Of a DNA stretch of 64,000 nt, positions 33,567 to 42,163 are shown piece by piece (position 1 is the first letter of the stretch; every line of letters starts with the position of its first letter). The stretch is from Mycolicibacterium sp. P1-5. Lineage in GTDB: Bacteria; Actinomycetota; Actinomycetes; Mycobacteriales; Mycobacteriaceae. Where the stretch lies: positions 62,001 to 126,000 of the forward strand of contig NZ_NPKT01000002.1 in NCBI RefSeq assembly GCF_008329565.1, written 5' to 3'. The position numbers and the translations under genes were made by a program. Below the pieces are notes generated by a model. The model was not told the origin of the DNA and made no database searches. It saw only the letters and a list, made by a program, of their open reading frames with translations.

Positions 33567-34286
33567 ATGACCGCGTCGACGGCCGGCACGCAAGTGATTC
33601 GCGTGCTGGCCTTCGACGTGTTCGGCACGGTCGTCGACTGGCGATCGAGCATCATCGGTGAACTTGAACAGTTCGGCAACCGGCAAGGGCTGCAACGAGA
33701 TTGGGCCAAGTTCGCCGACGATTGGCGGGCCGGCTATGTACCGGCGATGGACCTGGTTCGTCGCGGCGAGTTGCCGTGGACCCGGCTGGACGATCTGCAC
33801 CGCAGAATCCTCGACGAGTTGCTTCGCGATGCCGCCATCGAAGCGGCCGAAGACGACGTCGACCATCTCAACCGGGCGTGGCACCGGTTGGCTCCCTGGC
33901 CCGACGCCGTGGCGGGATTGCACCGGCTCAAGGAGCGCTTCCTCATCACCACGCTGTCGAACGGCAACCTGTCGCTACTGACCAATATGGCCAAACATGC
34001 TGGGCTGCCGTGGGATTGCGTGCTGTCGGCCGAGATCTTTGGTCACTACAAACCCGACCGCGAGGCCTACCTGGGCTGCGCGCAGATCCTGGACGCGGTG
34101 CCCGCGGAGGTCATGCTGGTCGCGACGCACCCGAGTGACCTGCGGGCCGCCCGAGATGCCGGATTGCGGACCGGCTACGTCGAGCGGCCGATGGAATACG
34201 GAGCCGGGATCAAACAGGTGCGGATCGAGCCCGACGAATTCGACGTCACAGCAACCGATTTCCTGGACCTGGCCGAGAAGCTCTAG
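33567..34286 (+). CDS. HAD-superfamily type II haloacid dehalogenase-like hydrolase
   Basis: A 239-aa HAD hydrolase. The nucleophile motif Phe-Asp-Val-Phe-Gly-Thr-Val gives catalytic Asp17; the second motif Thr-Leu-Ser-Asn-Gly and the Lys-Pro-Asp motif in His-Tyr-Lys-Pro-Asp follow in order, as in L-2-haloacid dehalogenases. True dehalogenase activity cannot be assumed, since many such proteins are phosphatases. The ATG is 2 bases after the SDR stop, so the two are co-transcribed; the frame is open back to 33102 but that part overlaps the SDR gene. Confidence 0.85.
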   Translation: MTASTAGTQVIRVLAFDVFGTVVDWRSSIIGELEQFGNRQGLQRDWAKFADDWRAGYVPAMDLVRRGELPWTRLDDLHRRILDELLRDAAIEAAEDDVDHLNRAWHRLAPWPDAVAGLHRLKERFLITTLSNGNLSLLTNMAKHAGLPWDCVLSAEIFGHYKPDREAYLGCAQILDAVPAEVMLVATHPSDLRAARDAGLRTGYVERPMEYGAGIKQVRIEPDEFDVTATDFLDLAEKL

Positions 34287-34295
34287 GTTGGGCTG

Positions 34296-34781
34296 GTGAG
34301 CATCGGCGGCATCGTTCTGGTTGGGCTGGCCATCGCCGTCGGGTTGATCGGCGTCATCGTGCCGCTGCTGCCGGGCACCCTGCTGGTCTTTGCGGCAATC
34401 GCGGTGTGGGCCATCGTCGAGCACTCCCTGATTTCCTGGGTGGTGCTCGGGGTGGTCACCGCGGTGCTCGGCGCGAGCGTGCTGATCAAGTACCTGTGGC
34501 CGGCCCGGCGGATGCGCGCGGGCGAGGTCGGCCGGTGGACGCTGGCCGCGGGCGCGGTGCTCGGCATCATCGGCTTCTTCGTGGTGCCGGTGATCGGGCT
34601 GCTGTTGGGCTTCGTGCTCGGCGTGTACCTCGCCGAGCTGGCGGCACGACGCGACCAGCGGCGCGCCTGGGCGGCGACGGTGCTCGCGTGCAAGGCCGCT
34701 GCCCTGTCGGTCGGCGTCGAGCTGGCCGGTGGGCTGATCGCCACCGCCGTTTGGGTGGCCGGTCTGCTGCTAACCCAGTAG
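34296..34781 (+). CDS. DUF456 membrane protein
   Basis: A 161-aa protein with four hydrophobic segments (about 3-35, 40-62, 76-108, 128-158). The Pro-Leu-Leu-Pro-Gly-Thr-Leu motif near 23-29 is characteristic of DUF456. The GTG at 34296 is 9 bases after the dehalogenase-like stop, so it is probably the last gene of the SDR operon. Function unknown. Its final 12 bases overlap the convergent ptbB gene. Confidence 0.83.
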   Translation: MSIGGIVLVGLAIAVGLIGVIVPLLPGTLLVFAAIAVWAIVEHSLISWVVLGVVTAVLGASVLIKYLWPARRMRAGEVGRWTLAAGAVLGIIGFFVVPVIGLLLGFVLGVYLAELAARRDQRRAWAATVLACKAAALSVGVELAGGLIATAVWVAGLLLTQ

Positions 34782-35564
34782 CTCTTTGCGCGTGCGGGCG
34801 ACGTCCTCCTCGGATACCCCGGCCGCCCGCAGGAAGCCGTCCAGGTCGCCATAGTTCTCGGCGATCACCCGGTGCGCGGTGGCAAGGTAGTCCTCTCGCA
34901 CGCCGAGCACCCCATTGGTCAGACGCGCCTCGGCGAACGTAGCGATCTCCGGTGTTTCACCGGCCCGGCTGACGATCGACTCCATGATCCGCTCACGCAA
35001 GGATTCGACCGCGTCGTTGCTGCGCAGGAAGTCGGTGAGCACCGCGTCGCGCGGCACCCCGATGGACTCCAGGACTACCGCGACGGTGAACCCGGTGCGG
35101 TCCTTGCCCGCGAAGCAGTGGGTGATCACCGGGCGTCCTGCGCTCAGCAACGAAAAGACTTGCCGCACAGCACGTTGCGCACCGGTCAGAACCGGGAACT
35201 TCTCGTACTCGCCGGTCATGAAGCGCTCGGCAGCGTCCTCGACGTCCTCGTCGTCGACCTTCTCGGTCATCATCTTCTGCCAGCTGGTCTCGTGCGGTGC
35301 CTCGGACGTCGTGTTCGACAGGTCCGGGAACGGCAGCAGGTGGATCGCGACGCCGTCGGGCACCGCACCCACGCCACGGCGCTCGAGCTCCTGCGGTGAC
35401 CGCAGGTCGGCGACATCGGTGATGCCCAAGCGGTGGAAGGCCTCCCGGCCGTCGTCGTCGAGCCGGCTGAGCTCGCTGGACCGGAAGAACTTGCCGGGGC
35501 GGATCCCCGTGGTGTGGGCGATATCGCGGAAATTCCACGCCCCCGACAGTTGAGTGTGGCTCAC
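34770..35564 (-). CDS. ptbB: Protein tyrosine/lipid phosphatase PtpB, Rv0153c-like
   Basis: A 264-aa phosphatase of the MptpB family. The P-loop [10 protein letters not shown] has Cys150 as nucleophile and Arg156; the Lys-Asp pair in the loop is the mark of this tyrosine/phosphoinositide dual-specificity group. An N-terminal Asn-Phe-Arg-Asp motif is also typical. In M. tuberculosis the homologue is secreted and acts on host phosphoinositides; in an environmental species the target is uncertain. GTG start overlaps the fadE2 stop by four bases, keeping the fadE2-ptbB operon of M. tuberculosis. Confidence 0.92.
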   Translation of the reverse strand: MSHTQLSGAWNFRDIAHTTGIRPGKFFRSSELSRLDDDGREAFHRLGITDVADLRSPQELERRGVGAVPDGVAIHLLPFPDLSNTTSEAPHETSWQKMMTEKVDDEDVEDAAERFMTGEYEKFPVLTGAQRAVRQVFSLLSAGRPVITHCFAGKDRTGFTVAVVLESIGVPRDAVLTDFLRSNDAVESLRERIMESIVSRAGETPEIATFAEARLTNGVLGVREDYLATAHRVIAENYGDLDGFLRAAGVSEEDVARTRKELLG

Positions 35565-36790
35565 GCTCCGGTCACCGCCGCAGCGAAAGCGCTTTGCTCG
35601 GCGCCGATCTCGGCCCGGGCGATGCTACGGATGTGCACCTCGTCCGGTCCGTCGAAGATACGCATCGCCCGCTGCCAGCCGTACATGCGCGCCAGTGGGA
35701 AGTCGTCGCTGACTCCACCGCCGCCGTGCACCTGGATGGCGCGGTCGATCACGTTGCACGCCATCTGCGGCGCGACGGCCTTGATCTGGGCGACCAGATT
35801 GCGGGCTTCTTTGTTGCCGTGCTGATCGATGGTCCAGGCGGCCTTCTGGCAGAGCAGGCGAGCCTGATCGATCTCGTTGCGGGACAGCGCAATCTGTTGC
35901 TGCACCACACCCTGCTCGGCTAGCGGCTTGCCGAACGCGATGCGCGTGCGAGCGCGGTGGGTCATCAACGCCAGCGCACGCTCGGCCACCCCGATCGCAC
36001 GCATACAGTGATGAATGCGGCCCGGCCCCAGCCGCGCCTGTGCGATCGCGAAGCCCATGCCCTCCTCGGCCAGCAGGTTCGACGCAGGCACCCGCACATT
36101 GTCGTAGATCACTTCGGCGTGGCCGTGCTGGTCCTGCCAGCCGAACACCGACGTCGAGCGCAGGATTTTCACCCCGGGAGTGTCAGTCGGCACCAGGATC
36201 ATCGACTGCTGCTGATGCGATGCGGCGTCGGGGTTGGTGCGGCCCATCACGATCAGCACCTTGCAGCGCGGATCGTTGGCGCCCGACGTCCACCACTTGT
36301 GCCCGTTGATGATGTAGTCGTCACCGTCGCGGACCATCTGGGTCTGGATGTTGCGTGCGTCGCTGGAGGCCACCGCCGGCTCCGTCATCGAGAAGGCGCT
36401 GCGGATCTCACCGGCCAGCAGCGGCTCCAGCCACTTCGTGCGCTGTTCCTCGGTGGCGAATAAGTGCAGGGTCTCCATGTTGCCGGTGTCGGGCGCCGCG
36501 CAGTTGATGGCCTCGGGCGCAATCTCGGTGCTCCAGCCGGTCAGCTCGGCCAGCGGGGCGTACTCCAGGTTGGTCAAGCCCGACTCGGGCGGCAGGAACA
36601 AGTTCCACAGCCCCTGCTTTTTGGCCAGGGCCTTCAGGTCCTCGACCACCGGGGGCACGGTGAAGTCACCCGGCCCGGCCGCCTCGCGGTACTCGTCGTA
36701 AGACTTCTCGGCCGGGAAGACATGTTCGACCATGAACTCGGTGAGGCGTTTGTGGTAGTCAGCACCCTTGGCAGACATGGCGAAATCCAT
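35561..36790 (-). CDS. fadE2: Acyl-CoA dehydrogenase FadE2
   Basis: A 409-aa flavin-dependent acyl-CoA dehydrogenase. Family motifs include [28 protein letters not shown], and the C-terminal His-Gly-Gly-Gly-Gly-Val-Ser. The Lys-Trp-Trp-x-Ser-Gly variant and position match Rv0154c, of the ACAD10/11-like branch that can handle longer or modified acyl chains. The ATG at 36790 is followed by ptbB with a four-base overlap. A strong hairpin lies 36 bases upstream of the start. Confidence 0.92.
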   Translation of the reverse strand: MDFAMSAKGADYHKRLTEFMVEHVFPAEKSYDEYREAAGPGDFTVPPVVEDLKALAKKQGLWNLFLPPESGLTNLEYAPLAELTGWSTEIAPEAINCAAPDTGNMETLHLFATEEQRTKWLEPLLAGEIRSAFSMTEPAVASSDARNIQTQMVRDGDDYIINGHKWWTSGANDPRCKVLIVMGRTNPDAASHQQQSMILVPTDTPGVKILRSTSVFGWQDQHGHAEVIYDNVRVPASNLLAEEGMGFAIAQARLGPGRIHHCMRAIGVAERALALMTHRARTRIAFGKPLAEQGVVQQQIALSRNEIDQARLLCQKAAWTIDQHGNKEARNLVAQIKAVAPQMACNVIDRAIQVHGGGGVSDDFPLARMYGWQRAMRIFDGPDEVHIRSIARAEIGAEQSAFAAAVTGA

Positions 36791-36825
36791 GACCGCCACG
36801 ATATGACACCCGTCCAAACACCGAC

Positions 36826-36858
36826 GAGGCCCTCCCTTATGACCGTTGGGAGGGCCTC
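36826..36858 (-). terminator. Perfect 11-bp stem hairpin between a 17-codon ORF and fadE2
   Basis: GAGGCCCTCCC (36826-36836) pairs perfectly with GGGAGGGCCTC (36848-36858) around an 11-base loop. On the minus strand it follows the 17-aa ORF by 22 bases and precedes fadE2 by 35 bases. The strong GC stem suits a mycobacterial terminator that lacks a U-run, or an attenuator. Confidence 0.7.
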
Positions 36859-36880
36859 GTAGGCATGTGGAGTAAGAGGG

Positions 36881-36934
36881 TTAGCGACCAATAGACCTCC
36901 GGACCTTCGTGGACGGGTGACGGGTAGTGCTCAT
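36881..36934 (-). CDS. 17-aa basic peptide ORF (possible leader peptide)
   Basis: A short ORF encoding MSTTRHPSTKVRRSIGR, ending in TAA. A strong GAGGAGG Shine-Dalgarno lies 7 bases before the ATG, unlike random short frames in this GC-rich DNA. Five of 17 residues are Arg or Lys. It is followed by a perfect GC-rich hairpin and then fadE2, an arrangement like a leader peptide with an attenuator; or it may end the message of the 54-aa gene that lies 46 bases upstream. I do not recognise it as a named family. Confidence 0.5.
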   Translation of the reverse strand: MSTTRHPSTKVRRSIGR

Positions 36935-36980
36935 CTGTGGGCCTCCTCGCTTGTGCGCAGTTTCGCGGCTGTTGGTGGAG

Positions 36981-37145
36981 TTACAGGTGGATGTCGACCA
37001 GGCCGGCGGGAGAGGCGGAGAGGCTCAGCCCCATCGTGTCGGTCGCGGCGGGGGTGTCGACGATCAAGGTGCCCGCCAGGACGCCGACCGCGAGTGCGGG
37101 TCCCGCCAGGGCGGTGGTGAAGCGACGAGTCAATGTGCGGTCCAT
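36981..37145 (-). CDS. 54-aa small exported or membrane peptide
   Basis: A 54-aa ORF with an AAGGAGA site 6 bases before the ATG. It begins with a basic stretch (Met-Asp-Arg-Thr-Leu-Thr-Arg-Arg), then a hydrophobic Ala/Leu/Val segment (about 9-30) that could be a signal peptide or a single membrane anchor, and a short Ser/Ala/Gly-rich end. No family recognised. It diverges from the response regulator gene by 147 bases and is followed by the 17-codon ORF on the same strand. A secreted micropeptide or signal-like product is possible. Confidence 0.6.
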   Translation of the reverse strand: MDRTLTRRFTTALAGPALAVGVLAGTLIVDTPAATDTMGLSLSASPAGLVDIHL

Positions 37146-37292
37146 GTCCGTCTCCTTGCAACCGGGCCGATGTCTTTCGGCGATGAATCGACTATCGCGC
37201 GCCCGTCGTGACCTGTCTGTCCGCTGATAGGGCCCGGCAAGGGATGAAGTGTTTGTCCCCCGATCGGCGGACCCCTGTGCGAAGCTCCTGGC

Positions 37293-37937
37293 ATGCCCGA
37301 TAACCGAAAGGTGCGCGTCGTCGTCGGCGACGACCATCCGCTGTTCCGCGATGGTCTGGTTCGGGCCCTGTCCGGCAGCGGCGAGGTCGAGGTGGTCGCC
37401 GAAGCCGAGGACGGTTCGTCGGCGCTGGCGGCGATCAAGGAACACGCGCCCGACGTCGCGCTGCTGGACTACCGGATGCCCGGGATGGACGGCGCCGAGG
37501 TGGCCGCCGCCGTGCGCCGCGACGAACTGTCGACCCGGGTGTTGCTGGTCTCCGCGCACGACGACGCCGAGATCGTGTACCACGCACTGCAGCAAGGTGC
37601 GGCCGGCTATCTGCCGAAGGACTCCAGCCGGTCCGAGATCGTCAACGCGGTGCTGGACTGCGCCAAAGGCCGTGACGTGCTGGCACCAAGGTTGGCGTCG
37701 GGTCTGGCTGTCGAAATCCGCCGGCGCGCAGTGCCTTCCGGGCCGTCGCTGAGCTCGCGGGAACGTGAGGTGCTCACCATGATCGCGGGTGGACGCAGCA
37801 TCCCGGCGATCGCCGAAGCGCTGTTCCTGGCGCCGTCGACGGTCAAGACCCACGTACAACGGCTGTACGAGAAATTGGGAGTGGGCGACCGGGCCGCGGC
37901 GGTCGCCGAAGGTATGCGGCGAGGACTGCTTGAGTAA
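37293..37937 (+). CDS. NarL/FixJ-type response regulator
   Basis: A 214-aa response regulator. The receiver domain has the Asp-Asp pair at 13-14, phospho-acceptor Asp59 in Ala-Leu-Leu-Asp-Tyr-Arg-Met-Pro-Gly, and Lys109 region Tyr-Leu-Pro-Lys-Asp. The C-terminal LuxR-type helix-turn-helix (about 148-210) reads Leu-Ser-Ser-Arg-Glu-Arg-Glu-Val-Leu then Ser-Thr-Val-Lys-Thr-His. It is translated together with the next histidine kinase gene, whose start overlaps its stop. It lies near a divergent small exported peptide gene, which may be one of its targets. Confidence 0.92.
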   Translation: MPDNRKVRVVVGDDHPLFRDGLVRALSGSGEVEVVAEAEDGSSALAAIKEHAPDVALLDYRMPGMDGAEVAAAVRRDELSTRVLLVSAHDDAEIVYHALQQGAAGYLPKDSSRSEIVNAVLDCAKGRDVLAPRLASGLAVEIRRRAVPSGPSLSSREREVLTMIAGGRSIPAIAEALFLAPSTVKTHVQRLYEKLGVGDRAAAVAEGMRRGLLE

Positions 37938-39135
37938 TCTGCCGGCCCCGCTGAGCCGCGCGGCCGATTTCCTGGGCACCGAGCCGGTTCGGGTCGCGGC
38001 CGTGCTGCGGCTGCCGCTGGTCGTTCTGATCGGGCTGCTGGTGTGGATCGAAGGCGTAGACCACTGGCTGCCGGCGGTCTATTGGACAGTCCTGATCGTC
38101 TACACGGCCACCGCCGCGGTCTGGTTGACCGTCGTATTGCGCAGGCCGCTGCACTGGTGGTTCGGTTGGGCGTCGACCGCCATCGACGTGGTGGCCGTGC
38201 TGGCGATGTGCGTCGCCTCCGGAGGCGCGACGAGTTGGCTGCTGCCGATCTTCTTCCTGATCCCGATCACCGTCGCCTTCCTGGATCGCCCGGAGATCAC
38301 CGCGCTGATCGGCGCCAGCACGGCAGTCGGCTACCTGACCGCCTGGATCATCTACTCCAAGCGCGACGACAGCATGGGCTTGCCCAACGTGGTCTACGTC
38401 CAGGTGGGCTGCCTGGCCTGGCTGGCGCTGGCCACCACCGCGCTGTGCCTGGTGCTGGCCCGGCGTCGTGCCCGGGTGCGAGCGCTTCTCGAGGTGCGGC
38501 GCCGGCTCGTCTCGGAGTCGATGCAGGCCGACGAGCGCAACAACCGGCGACTGTCCGAACAACTGCACGACGGGCCGCTGCAGAACCTGTTGGCCGCTCG
38601 CCTCGACCTCGAGGATCTGCGCGAACAACCCTCGGCTCTGGGCTTCGAGCGGGTCGACGCCGCCCTGCAGGACGCCGTCAACATGTTGCGCAGTGCCGTC
38701 TCCACGCTGCATCCTCAGGTGCTGGCCCAGGTCGGCCTCGGCGCGGCCCTGCGTGAGCTGGTCGGCCAGTACGAGCGCCGTTTGAATATCACGATCGACT
38801 GCGCGGTCGACGAAGTCGGCAAACCGGCGTCGCAAGCGCTGCTCTACCGGGCCGCCCGCGAGCTATTGGCCAACGCGCACAAGCACTCTCGCGCGACCCG
38901 GCTGCGTGTTGAGCTGGACCGCGAGGATGGATCGCTGGTGCTGCGGGTGATCGACAACGGCGTAGGATTCGACCCCGCCGTCCTGGATCGCAAGGTGGCA
39001 GAGGGGCACATCGGGCTGTCGTCGTTGGTGGTCGGTGTCGAAGCGATGGGCGGTTCGGTGCGGCTGATCGAGACCCCGGGCGGCGGTACCACCGCCGTCG
39101 TCACCGTCCCGGGCGACGACGTTTCTGCCGAGTGA
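37930..39135 (+). CDS. NarL-partner sensor histidine kinase, HisKA_3 type
   Basis: A 401-aa membrane sensor kinase. About six hydrophobic segments span residues 20-180 with little extracytoplasmic loop, so it may sense membrane state or a small hydrophobic signal. The dimerisation/phospho-acceptor helix has His213 in Gln-Leu-His-Asp-Gly-Pro-Leu-Gln, the HisKA_3 motif. The ATPase domain shows Glu-Leu-Leu-Ala-Asn-Ala-x-Lys-His and Asp-Asn-Gly-Val-Gly-Phe motifs. The start is TTG at 37930, overlapping the regulator stop. No PAS or GAF domain is visible. Confidence 0.88.
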   Translation: MSNLPAPLSRAADFLGTEPVRVAAVLRLPLVVLIGLLVWIEGVDHWLPAVYWTVLIVYTATAAVWLTVVLRRPLHWWFGWASTAIDVVAVLAMCVASGGATSWLLPIFFLIPITVAFLDRPEITALIGASTAVGYLTAWIIYSKRDDSMGLPNVVYVQVGCLAWLALATTALCLVLARRRARVRALLEVRRRLVSESMQADERNNRRLSEQLHDGPLQNLLAARLDLEDLREQPSALGFERVDAALQDAVNMLRSAVSTLHPQVLAQVGLGAALRELVGQYERRLNITIDCAVDEVGKPASQALLYRAARELLANAHKHSRATRLRVELDREDGSLVLRVIDNGVGFDPAVLDRKVAEGHIGLSSLVVGVEAMGGSVRLIETPGGGTTAVVTVPGDDVSAE

Positions 39136-39194
39136 CCGGAACGCCATAGCGATGCCGTCCGACCGGAGCATCCGCGATGTGAACGCTTATATCG

Positions 39195-42002
39195 TCACCG
39201 GCGGCCCTGCGGCCCTGCGGCCGGAGTGGCTGCGGGACCGGTGAGGTTGAGCTGGCGCAGCTGGCCACCCAGTTGCGAGCGGGAGCGGATGCCGAGCTTG
39301 CGATAGGCGTTGGACAGATACATCTCCACGGTCTTCGGTGACAGGTAGAGAGTGGCGGCGATCTGTTTGTTGGACAGTCCGGCGGCGGCGTTCTCCGCGA
39401 CTTGCCGCTCCGCACCCGTCAAGGCTCCGCCTTCTGACCGCGCGGCAAGTCGATCCAGCTCGCTCTGCGCGCGGGCCGCCCACAACGGACTGCCGATCTC
39501 CTCGAAGACGGCAGCAGCCTGGCGCAGGGCATTGTGAGCGGCTTGCGAACGGCGTCGACGCCGCAGTAGCTGGCCGAGCAGGAGTTGGGTCCGGGCACGC
39601 TCGAAGGGCATGGGTAACCGTTCGTGGTAAGTCATTGCCTGCTCGACGTGGCGGCAGGCGTCATCGAGATCACCATGGGCCGCGACTACCAGCGCGCGGC
39701 ACCGTGCCCCCACCGCCAGCATCCACGGCCGATCTCGAAGGGCGCCATTGGTTTCCAATGCCGCGACCAAAGGCTCAGCTTCCTCAGCGCGGCCGAGTGC
39801 GGTGAGCGCTTCCACCGCGTCCGGAAGGTAGGCGCCGGCGACGATCTCGGTGTCGTGGGTGGCATCGAAGTTGTCCAGCAGCGGCTGCAGAGTCTGTAGC
39901 GCTGCCGCGTAGTCCCCGGCGGAAACCTGGATGAACGCCAGGCTCATCAGGGCTGGACCGACCAGATACGTCAGTCCGGCGGCGGTGGCCGTCTCCATCG
40001 CCTGGCACGCGGCCGCGTGAGTGCCGTTCAGGTCACCCTGATGGGCGGCGACGCTGGCCATCGCAGTGAGGGCAGTGATCAGGGGAAGTTGGGCATCGAC
40101 TTGCCGGGCGCGCTCGAGTGCGTCGGTCGCGGTCTGGTGCGCATCGAGGTACCGGCCCAGTCCGATGTCGATCATGGTGAGGTGCTCAGCGGCCCAGACC
40201 GCGTCGACTTCGTTGCCGCGTTCGGCGCAGCGGCGCGCCACGGTCCCCATCGCGGTGCGGGCCTCCTCGAGCCGACCGGTCCAGGCGCAGTTGACGGCAT
40301 ACACGGCGGTGGGCTGAAGGGTTGCGGGCGCGGTGGTTTCCGGGTCTTCGATCTCGAGCGCAGCCTGCAACGCTTTGGTGTCGGTGCCCAGCCCATACAT
40401 GAAGCTGACATGCACCCACAGGGCCAGGGCTTGGCTGCGCAATGCCGCGATGCCGGTTTCCTCGGCATCGGTACGCGCCTGGTGGGCGTGAGCCACGCAC
40501 GCCGCCATATCACCGCCGAGGCCGGTGGCCAGAGCCAACAGCAGCAGCGCTTGTGTCCGTAGCGCGGGATATTGGGCCGCTTCGGCCACGGCGCGCTGTA
40601 GCACTCCGGCGGCCATGACCATCCCATCTCGATAGCCGCGGACGCTGCCGAGAATCATGAAACCGAGCGCTCGGAACAGCCCCGGGGGCAGCGTCTCGAC
40701 GACAGGCGCAATCAACGCTTCGGCCTCGTCGAGGGCGCCGGCGCGGAAGTGGAACTCGGCACCGCGCAGCCGGCGTGATTCGGTGTCGCCGCCGAGGCCG
40801 ATGGCGAGCCCGACCAGTTCTGCGGCGGTGCTGTAGGCCCCGCGCGCTGCCGCGATCTCGGCGGCGCTGTCCAGCGCGCCAAGGGTGCCTGGGTCTCCAT
40901 GAGGCATGCTGAGGGCGAGGTGGCGCGCATGAAGCTCGGGATTGTCGACGACATCGGCCAGGTTGCGGTGGGCCTGACGCTGAGCGGCGGGACCCGCGTC
41001 GGCGATGATGGCCGAGGCGATCAATGGGTGAGTGAACCGGATCCGGTGTCCGTCGAAAGCGAGCACCCCCCGACTCTCCAGTGGCTGCAGGATTTCCACG
41101 AGCTCGGCTGGGCGGTGTCCGATGGCCTTCGCGATCAACTCCACGGTCGGCTCGGCGGCGGTGGCCACGGTCACGGCGGCCTGCGCGGTGACGTGGTCGA
41201 GGTCGCCGATCCGCTCGCCCACCAGCCGAGCCAGGGTGGGCGGCAGCACGGCCAGGTCGGCGCCTGGGTGATCGCGAAGTCCACGAGCCAATTCCAGTGC
41301 GTAGAACGGATTTCCACCTGAGAGGGTATGGATGTGCACCATGGTGGGCCGAGGTGGAGTGACACCATGGCGGGCCGCGATCACTGCGTGGAGGGCCCCA
41401 AGGTTCATCGGGCCGACCGTCATCCGGGACAGGGCATCGGGATCACCGGGGGTCAGCCAGGACTGGTCGGGTGCGCCGGGCTCGCTGCTGCGGTAGGCGG
41501 CCAACACTCCGACTGGTCCAGTGAGTCGGCGCACCACAAAGCCGAGCACCAGCTTGGTGGCTTCGTCGAGCCACTGCGCATCGTCGACTGCTATCAGCAC
41601 CGGCCGCTGGCGGCACAACGCGTCGATGACGGCTCGGAAGGCGGTCGCCACCAGGCGTTCATCCCCGCCTGGCCCGGCTTCCCCGGTGCTCACCGCCCCC
41701 AACGCGCGTTGATGCAATTCGGGTAATCCGGCCAACACCGCTTCGTCGACTCCGGTGAGTAGATCAGCCAACCCGGCCCACGCCAGCGCCACCTCCGCCA
41801 CTGCCCCGGTGGCTGTCAACACCACGAAACCTGCGGCACTCGCCCACTGCACCGCGGCCCGCCACACGGTGGTCTTACCGATGCCGGCCTGACCGTCGAG
41901 AATCACTGCCTTCGGCCCATGCCGGACCTGGTGTAGTACTGCCTCTATCCGCTGCAGCTCATCGCTGCGCGCGACGATTCCCCCCGCCACGTCCAGGATC
42001 AT
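39195..42002 (-). CDS. Large ATP-binding LuxR-family (LAL/MalT-like) transcriptional regulator
   Basis: A 935-aa STAND-type regulator. The N-terminal ATPase has Walker A Gly-Gln-Ala-Gly-Ile-Gly-Lys-Thr-Thr at 37-45 and Walker B Leu-Ile-Ala-Val-Asp-Asp-Ala-Gln at about 135-142. A long helical, TPR-like region (about 400-860) follows, and the C-terminus is a LuxR helix-turn-helix (about 868-925) with Ser-Asn-Lys-Gln-Ile-Ala and Ser-Pro-Lys-Thr-Val-Glu. It is divergent from the giant repeat surface protein across 161 bases containing a 14-bp palindrome. By position it most likely controls that gene. The signal is unknown. Confidence 0.9.
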   Translation of the reverse strand: MILDVAGGIVARSDELQRIEAVLHQVRHGPKAVILDGQAGIGKTTVWRAAVQWASAAGFVVLTATGAVAEVALAWAGLADLLTGVDEAVLAGLPELHQRALGAVSTGEAGPGGDERLVATAFRAVIDALCRQRPVLIAVDDAQWLDEATKLVLGFVVRRLTGPVGVLAAYRSSEPGAPDQSWLTPGDPDALSRMTVGPMNLGALHAVIAARHGVTPPRPTMVHIHTLSGGNPFYALELARGLRDHPGADLAVLPPTLARLVGERIGDLDHVTAQAAVTVATAAEPTVELIAKAIGHRPAELVEILQPLESRGVLAFDGHRIRFTHPLIASAIIADAGPAAQRQAHRNLADVVDNPELHARHLALSMPHGDPGTLGALDSAAEIAAARGAYSTAAELVGLAIGLGGDTESRRLRGAEFHFRAGALDEAEALIAPVVETLPPGLFRALGFMILGSVRGYRDGMVMAAGVLQRAVAEAAQYPALRTQALLLLALATGLGGDMAACVAHAHQARTDAEETGIAALRSQALALWVHVSFMYGLGTDTKALQAALEIEDPETTAPATLQPTAVYAVNCAWTGRLEEARTAMGTVARRCAERGNEVDAVWAAEHLTMIDIGLGRYLDAHQTATDALERARQVDAQLPLITALTAMASVAAHQGDLNGTHAAACQAMETATAAGLTYLVGPALMSLAFIQVSAGDYAAALQTLQPLLDNFDATHDTEIVAGAYLPDAVEALTALGRAEEAEPLVAALETNGALRDRPWMLAVGARCRALVVAAHGDLDDACRHVEQAMTYHERLPMPFERARTQLLLGQLLRRRRRSQAAHNALRQAAAVFEEIGSPLWAARAQSELDRLAARSEGGALTGAERQVAENAAAGLSNKQIAATLYLSPKTVEMYLSNAYRKLGIRSRSQLGGQLRQLNLTGPAATPAAGPQGRR

Positions 42003-42080
42003 CGCAGAGACCTGACAGGCAAGCAGCAGAAACGCCCAATCTTGCCGCTGCAGTCAATATTCGCTGTGTGCGACGAATAC

Positions 42081-42094
42081 CAGGGAAATCCCTG
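42081..42094. promoter_or_regulatory. CAGGGAAATCCCTG palindrome in the LAL/surface-protein intergenic region
   Basis: A near-perfect inverted repeat, CAGGGA and TCCCTG with a central AT pair, at the middle of the divergent promoter region. LuxR-type proteins bind sites of this size and symmetry, so it may be the site of the neighbouring LAL regulator. Inferred from position. Confidence 0.5.
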
Positions 42095-42163
42095 TATCGC
42101 TGGTGGACGCCTTGCTCCTAACGTTCGCGCAGAGGGGATGTCTCGGGATACGGGGGAGTTGCT

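Noticed and set aside
42003..42163. Possible riboswitch before the surface protein
   Set aside because: Apart from the palindrome at 42081 I see no conserved riboswitch core; an operator is simpler.
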